This document shows, piece by piece, positions 60,097-64,000 of a DNA stretch of 64,000 bases (position 1 is its first letter; the number at the start of each line of letters is the position of its first letter). The notes below the pieces were generated by a model. The model had not been told where the DNA came from. It ran no database searches and saw only the letters and a program-made list of their open reading frames with translations. The position numbers and the translations under genes were made by a program. Source of the stretch: Omphiscola glabra (lineage: Eukaryota; Mollusca; Gastropoda; Lymnaeidae); assembly GCA_964017045.1 (NCBI GenBank), contig OZ024801.1:34583257-34647256 (forward strand), written 5' to 3'.

Positions 60097-60730
60097 GCCA
60101 GGCATTTATTGATGTTCTCAGCCTTGACCGTACTTGACACTAAATGTTAGTGTGTGTGTGTTTGTAGAGACCAATGTATTCTCCCATTCTTCTGAACGTG
60201 ATAATCTTGACTTTACCGAATAACAATATCGATCTTATGTTTACTTTAGTTACCATAGAACAATAATCGATTGTCTTATTATTGATATTGAACGACGGTT
60301 TCCAATGCTGGGGGCGCGTGATAAGGTCTGTGATTTCCCTCCCCTGGGCTATACTATTTCGGTTTCTCCTCCCCTGGGTTCGTGATGGCGCTCAAAACGA
60401 GTCTGATTTTTCTTAGGGACACATGGCGTGAAACATAGAACCTGTGACGTATGATTAAGCTTTTAGTAGTTTTACTTCATTAATGTTGATTTAAGTTGTG
60501 AGGGACGCAGTAGTTGATCAAAGTCAGGGGCCGTAGCTCAGCAAAGTTTGTATTTTAAAGCGAGGAAATATTTCGCTGTTCGCAGTGGCGTATCAAGGGT
60601 TAGTGCAGAGGAGGGGGGGGGCACAGCAATTTGTCGACACATCCGCCCCTCAATATAAAGCAAAAAGTGCCGCCCAGGGTGGTTCGCCAGGTTATTAGAG
60701 CGCCCCTTAACGTTTCTTGATACATAGACC
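60097..60730. other. Unique DNA with a dispersed-repeat segment
   Basis: At about 60,585-60,700 GCAAAAAGTGCCGCCCAGGG and neighbouring CCGCCCCTC resemble segments near 24,045-24,105. A G run lies at about 60,613-60,621. No gene seen. Confidence 0.35.
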
Positions 60731-60893
60731 AACCTGGAGCTTTGGCAAATCTAGGGATCGCCTAAGACCATCGGAAAATACATATAATCTATAGTAATGA
60801 AATAGCAACGAAAAAAGGTTTGTGGTGGGGAGTCGCCACAAAGCAAGGATCTGTTTTAAGGGGTCGCGGTATTAGAAAGGTTGAGAACCGCTG
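60730..60893. mobile_element. SPIN/URR1-type non-autonomous hAT element, copy C, damaged left end
   Basis: The right part is clear: ATCGCCTAAGACCATCGG, ATGAAATAGCAACGAAAA, GGGTCGCGGTATTAG and the terminal GGTTGAGAACCGCTG. The left terminal repeat is degraded or partly deleted (CCAACCTGGAGCTTTGG), so no target duplication could be read. Confidence 0.82.
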
Positions 60894-61343
60894 ATCTGGA
60901 GAAACACCCTCATTAGAGCCATATAAACACTTTCCGTAAAGTCATAGAAACACAGTTATTAGAGCCACAGAAATACTCTCATGAGAGCCATAGAAAAATT
61001 CTCATTTAAAAAAATTAAATTAGAATTGTACATATTATAATACCATCACTCTCCTTCACCACCCTGAACTTGGGACGTCATTTTGGTAGGGCAGAGGGGG
61101 GCACCCACCCCCCTGAAAATTTTCAGGTTTTATAAAAATTGCTATGTACTGCGGCGCCTTCAGTTATAAACAACTCAACACACCGGCTTCCTTTAGTTTT
61201 GTCCCCCTCCCCCCCCCAACAAAAAGAAAAAAAAGAAAACCCACCTAAAAATGACGTTCCTGTTGAAATATATTGTTAAAACTTGGATCCGCCTCTGAGT
61301 CGACATATTTTCAAAATAATTATATATCACATAAACAACAAAG
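60894..61343. other. Unique spacer with weak AGAGCCATA repeats
   Basis: AGAGCCATAT, AGAGCCACAG and AGAGCCATAG recur between 60,915 and 60,992 at irregular spacing. A C run lies near 61,208. No gene seen. Confidence 0.4.
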
Positions 61344-61505
61344 TGTATATGATGAACAACACTGTGTCTCACGTGAACAACGCTGTGTCTCCCATGACCA
61401 ACACTGTGTCTCACGTGAACAACACTGTGCCCCCATGACCAACACTGTGTCTCACATTAACAGCACTGTGTCTCCTATGAATAACACTGTGTCTCACATG
61501 AACAA
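61344..61505. repeat. About 21-bp minisatellite, about 7.5 copies
   Basis: The unit core is AACACTGTGTCTCACGTGAA, alternating with a CTCCCATGACC form, so the true period may be two units. Confidence 0.92.
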
Positions 61506-61724
61506 AGTCCACCTATGGGAACTAAAATATGTGAACGTTTTAATGAAAGATTTCGGGGTTTAAAAAATAAGAAGCCCCCCAGGCGGTTTCCTTTGAGAAA
61601 AATTGTTGTGGTTGGTTTACCTGTTCAATTTTACGCCCGACTGAACACACCGATGGAGTGACCCGTGACCTTACAGAGCGTGATAATGTTTTCTCAAGAT
61701 GCTTCTTCTCGGTCATTATGTTTA

Positions 61725-62075
61725 GAGAGGGTCTCAGTGGTCACCCGTAGAGAGGAATTCGGTGGTCACCAGTACAGAGGATCTCGGTGGTCACCTGTAC
61801 AGAGGATCTCGGTGGTCACCCGTAGGGCGGATCTCGGTGGTCACCCGTAGAGAGGGTCTTGGTGGTCACCCGTAGGGAGGATCTTGGTGGTCACCCGTAG
61901 AGATGGTCTTGGTGGTCACCCGTAGAGACGGTCTTGGTGGTCACCCGTAGAGATGGTCTTGGTGGTCACCCGAAGAGATGGTTTTGGTGGTCACCCGTAT
62001 AGAGGGTCTTGGTGGTTACCCGTAGTGAGGATCTTGGTGGTCACCCGTAGAGGGGATCTCGGTCTTCACCGGTAT
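61725..62075. repeat. 25-bp minisatellite, about 13-14 copies
   Basis: The unit core is CTTGGTGGTCACCCGTAGAG with many single-base variants. The left half uses CTCGG and the right half CTTGG. Confidence 0.95.
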
Positions 62076-62177
62076 TTAGCGTCCGTCAAACGTTGACCGA
62101 TAAAAACTCAAGGAGATAAAGTTTTCTGCCCGAATGTCAACTTTTTAGGAAATGTTAAGGAATGTCCTATATACATC

Positions 62178-64000
62178 AAGACAAACTCATCAAGTAGAAT
62201 GTCTTCTATAAAACAAGACAAACCCATGAAGTAGAATGTCCTCCATACAACAAGACAAACTCATTAAGTAGAATGTCCTCCATACATTAAGACAAACTCA
62301 TTAAGTAGAATGTCCTCCATACAACAAGACAAACTCATTAAGTAGAATGTCCTCTATACAACAAGACAAACTCATCAAGTAGAATGTCCTCTATACAATA
62401 AGACAAACTCATCAAGAAGAATGTCTTCTATAAAACAAGACAAACTCATCAAGAAGAATGTCTTCTATAAAACAAGAAAAACTCATCAAGTGGAATGTCC
62501 TCCAGACAACAAGACAAACTCATCAAGTAGAATGTCCTCTATACAACAAGACAAACTCATCAAGTGGAATGTCCTCCAGACAACAAGACAAACTCATCAA
62601 GTAGAATGTCCTTTATACAACAAGACAAACTCATCAAGTGGAATGTCCTCCAGACAACAAGACAAACTCATCAAGTGGAATGTCCTCCATACAACAAGAC
62701 AAACTCATTAAGTAGAATGTCCTCCAGACAACAAGACAAACTCATCAAGAAGAATGTCTTCTATAAAACAAGAAAAACTCATAAAGTATAATGTCCTCCA
62801 CACAACAAGACAAACTCATCAAGTAGAATGTCCTCCAGACAACAAGACAAACTCATCAAGTAGAATGTCTTCTATAAAACAAGACAAACCCATGAAGTAG
62901 AATGTCCTCCATACAACAAGACAAACTCATTAAGTAGAATGTCCTCCAGACAACAAGACAAACTCATCAAGAAGAATGTCTTCTATAAAACAAGAAAAAC
63001 TCATAAAGTATAATGTCCTCCACACAACAAGACAAACTCATCAAGTAGAATGTCCTCTATACAACAAGACAAACTCATCAAGTAGAATGTCGTCAAGCCA
63101 ACAAGACAAACTCATCAAGTAGAATGTCCTATATACAATAAGACAAACTCATCAAGTAGAATGTCGTCAAGCCAACAAGACAAACTCATCAAGTAGAATG
63201 TCCTATATACAACAAGACAAACTCATCAAGTAGAATGTCGTCAAGCCAACAAGAAAAACTCATCAAGTAGAATGTCCTCCAGACAACAAGACAAACTCAT
63301 CAAGTGGAATGTCCTCCAGACAACAAGACAAACTCATCAAGTGGAATGTCCTCCAGACAACAAGACAAACTCATCAAGTAGAATGTCCTCCATACAACAA
63401 GACAAACTCATCAAGTGGAATGTCCTCCAGACAACAAGACAAACTCATCAAGTAGAATGTCCTCCAGACAACAAGACAAACTCATCAAGTAGAATGTCCT
63501 CCATACAACAAGACAAACTCATCAAGTGGAATGTCCTCCAGACAACAAGACAAACTCATCAAGTAGAATGTCCTCCAGACAACAAGACAAACTCATCAAG
63601 TAGAATGTCCTCCATACAACAAGACAAACTCATCAAGAAGAATGTCTTCTATAAAACAAGACAAACTCATCAAGTAGAATGTCCTCCATACAATAAGACA
63701 AACTCATCAAGTAGAATGTCCTCCATACAATAAGACAAACTCATCAAGTAGAATGTCCTCCATACAATAAGACAAACTCATCAAGTAGAATGTCCTCCAT
63801 ACAATAAGACAAACTCATCAAGTAGAATGTCCTCCATACAATAAGACAAACTCATCAAGTAGAATGTCCTCCAGACAACAAGACAAACTCATCAAGTAGA
63901 ATGTCCTCCATACAACAAGACAAACTCATCAAGTGGAATGTCCTCCAGACAACAAGACAAACTCATCAAGTAGAATGTCCTCCAGACAACAAGACAAACT
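62178..64000. repeat. 37-bp satellite-scale array, at least 49 copies, runs off the window
   Basis: The unit core is CAAACTCATCAAGTAGAATG followed by TCCTCCAGACAACAAGA or close variants. A rare variant ATAAAGTATA recurs 222 bp apart (62,781 and 63,003; six units), and from about 63,300 a three-unit (111-bp) block is repeated in order. The right end is not in the window. Confidence 0.97.

Noticed and set aside
60529..60600. GGCCGTAGCTCAG resembling a tRNA 5' end
   Set aside because: No matching acceptor stem, anticodon arm or B-box (GGTTCGAATCC-like) follows.

Overview
The window looks like non-coding, animal nuclear DNA. It is AT-rich, has no dense gene order, contains decayed hAT, Tc1/mariner, Helitron and CR1/L2-type transposons, and holds about fifty tandem-repeat arrays. 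A molluscan host, perhaps a freshwater pulmonate snail, is an inference: three copies of a SPIN/URR1-type non-autonomous hAT element are present (SPIN has been reported from a pond snail as well as from vertebrates and insects), and the overall repeat style fits. No bacterial operon, rRNA gene or convincing tRNA gene was seen.

Layout. 1-15.7 kb: unique AT-rich DNA broken by many short minisatellites (units of 15-54 bp), G-rich dispersed repeats and a hAT-like MITE. 15.9-18.4 kb: remnant of a hAT transposon, minus strand, whose transposase C-terminal region has been blown up in frame into about 27 copies of a 17-codon unit. 20.2-20.6 kb: broken Tc1/mariner-superfamily transposase, running straight into another minisatellite. 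23.8, 28.2 and 60.7 kb: SPIN-like copies, two with recognisable target-site duplications. 31.7-37.8 kb: three adjoining arrays (15, 39 and 15/16 bp units); the 39-bp array is about 4.9 kb long and contains a 2068-bp higher-order duplication. 40.78-40.88 kb: the best candidate for a real host gene, a first coding exon on the minus strand with a start codon, a 35-codon open frame and a GTAAGT donor, preceded by a CpG-containing stretch with CRE-like and E-box motifs. If it is real, the DNA to its left would be its first intron. 48.3-49.4 kb: 5'-truncated CR1/L2-type retrotransposon with a 3' hairpin and a 3' microsatellite. 50.3-53.1 kb: two non-autonomous Helitrons joined head to tail. 54.2-57.9 kb: about 156 copies of a 24-bp unit. 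58.2-59.2 kb: about 50 copies of a 21-bp unit. 62.2 kb to the end: a 37-bp array that runs off the window.

By my count the tandem arrays cover roughly 40% of the window. Almost every long open reading frame here is a by-product of arrays whose period is a multiple of three (or which lack stops in all phases), so these frames are not annotated as genes. The clearest biological story is repeat birth from mobile elements: in at least one case (hAT, 16.5-18.4 kb) the ancestral coding sequence on both sides of the array can still be read, and the array unit matches the domain it interrupts.
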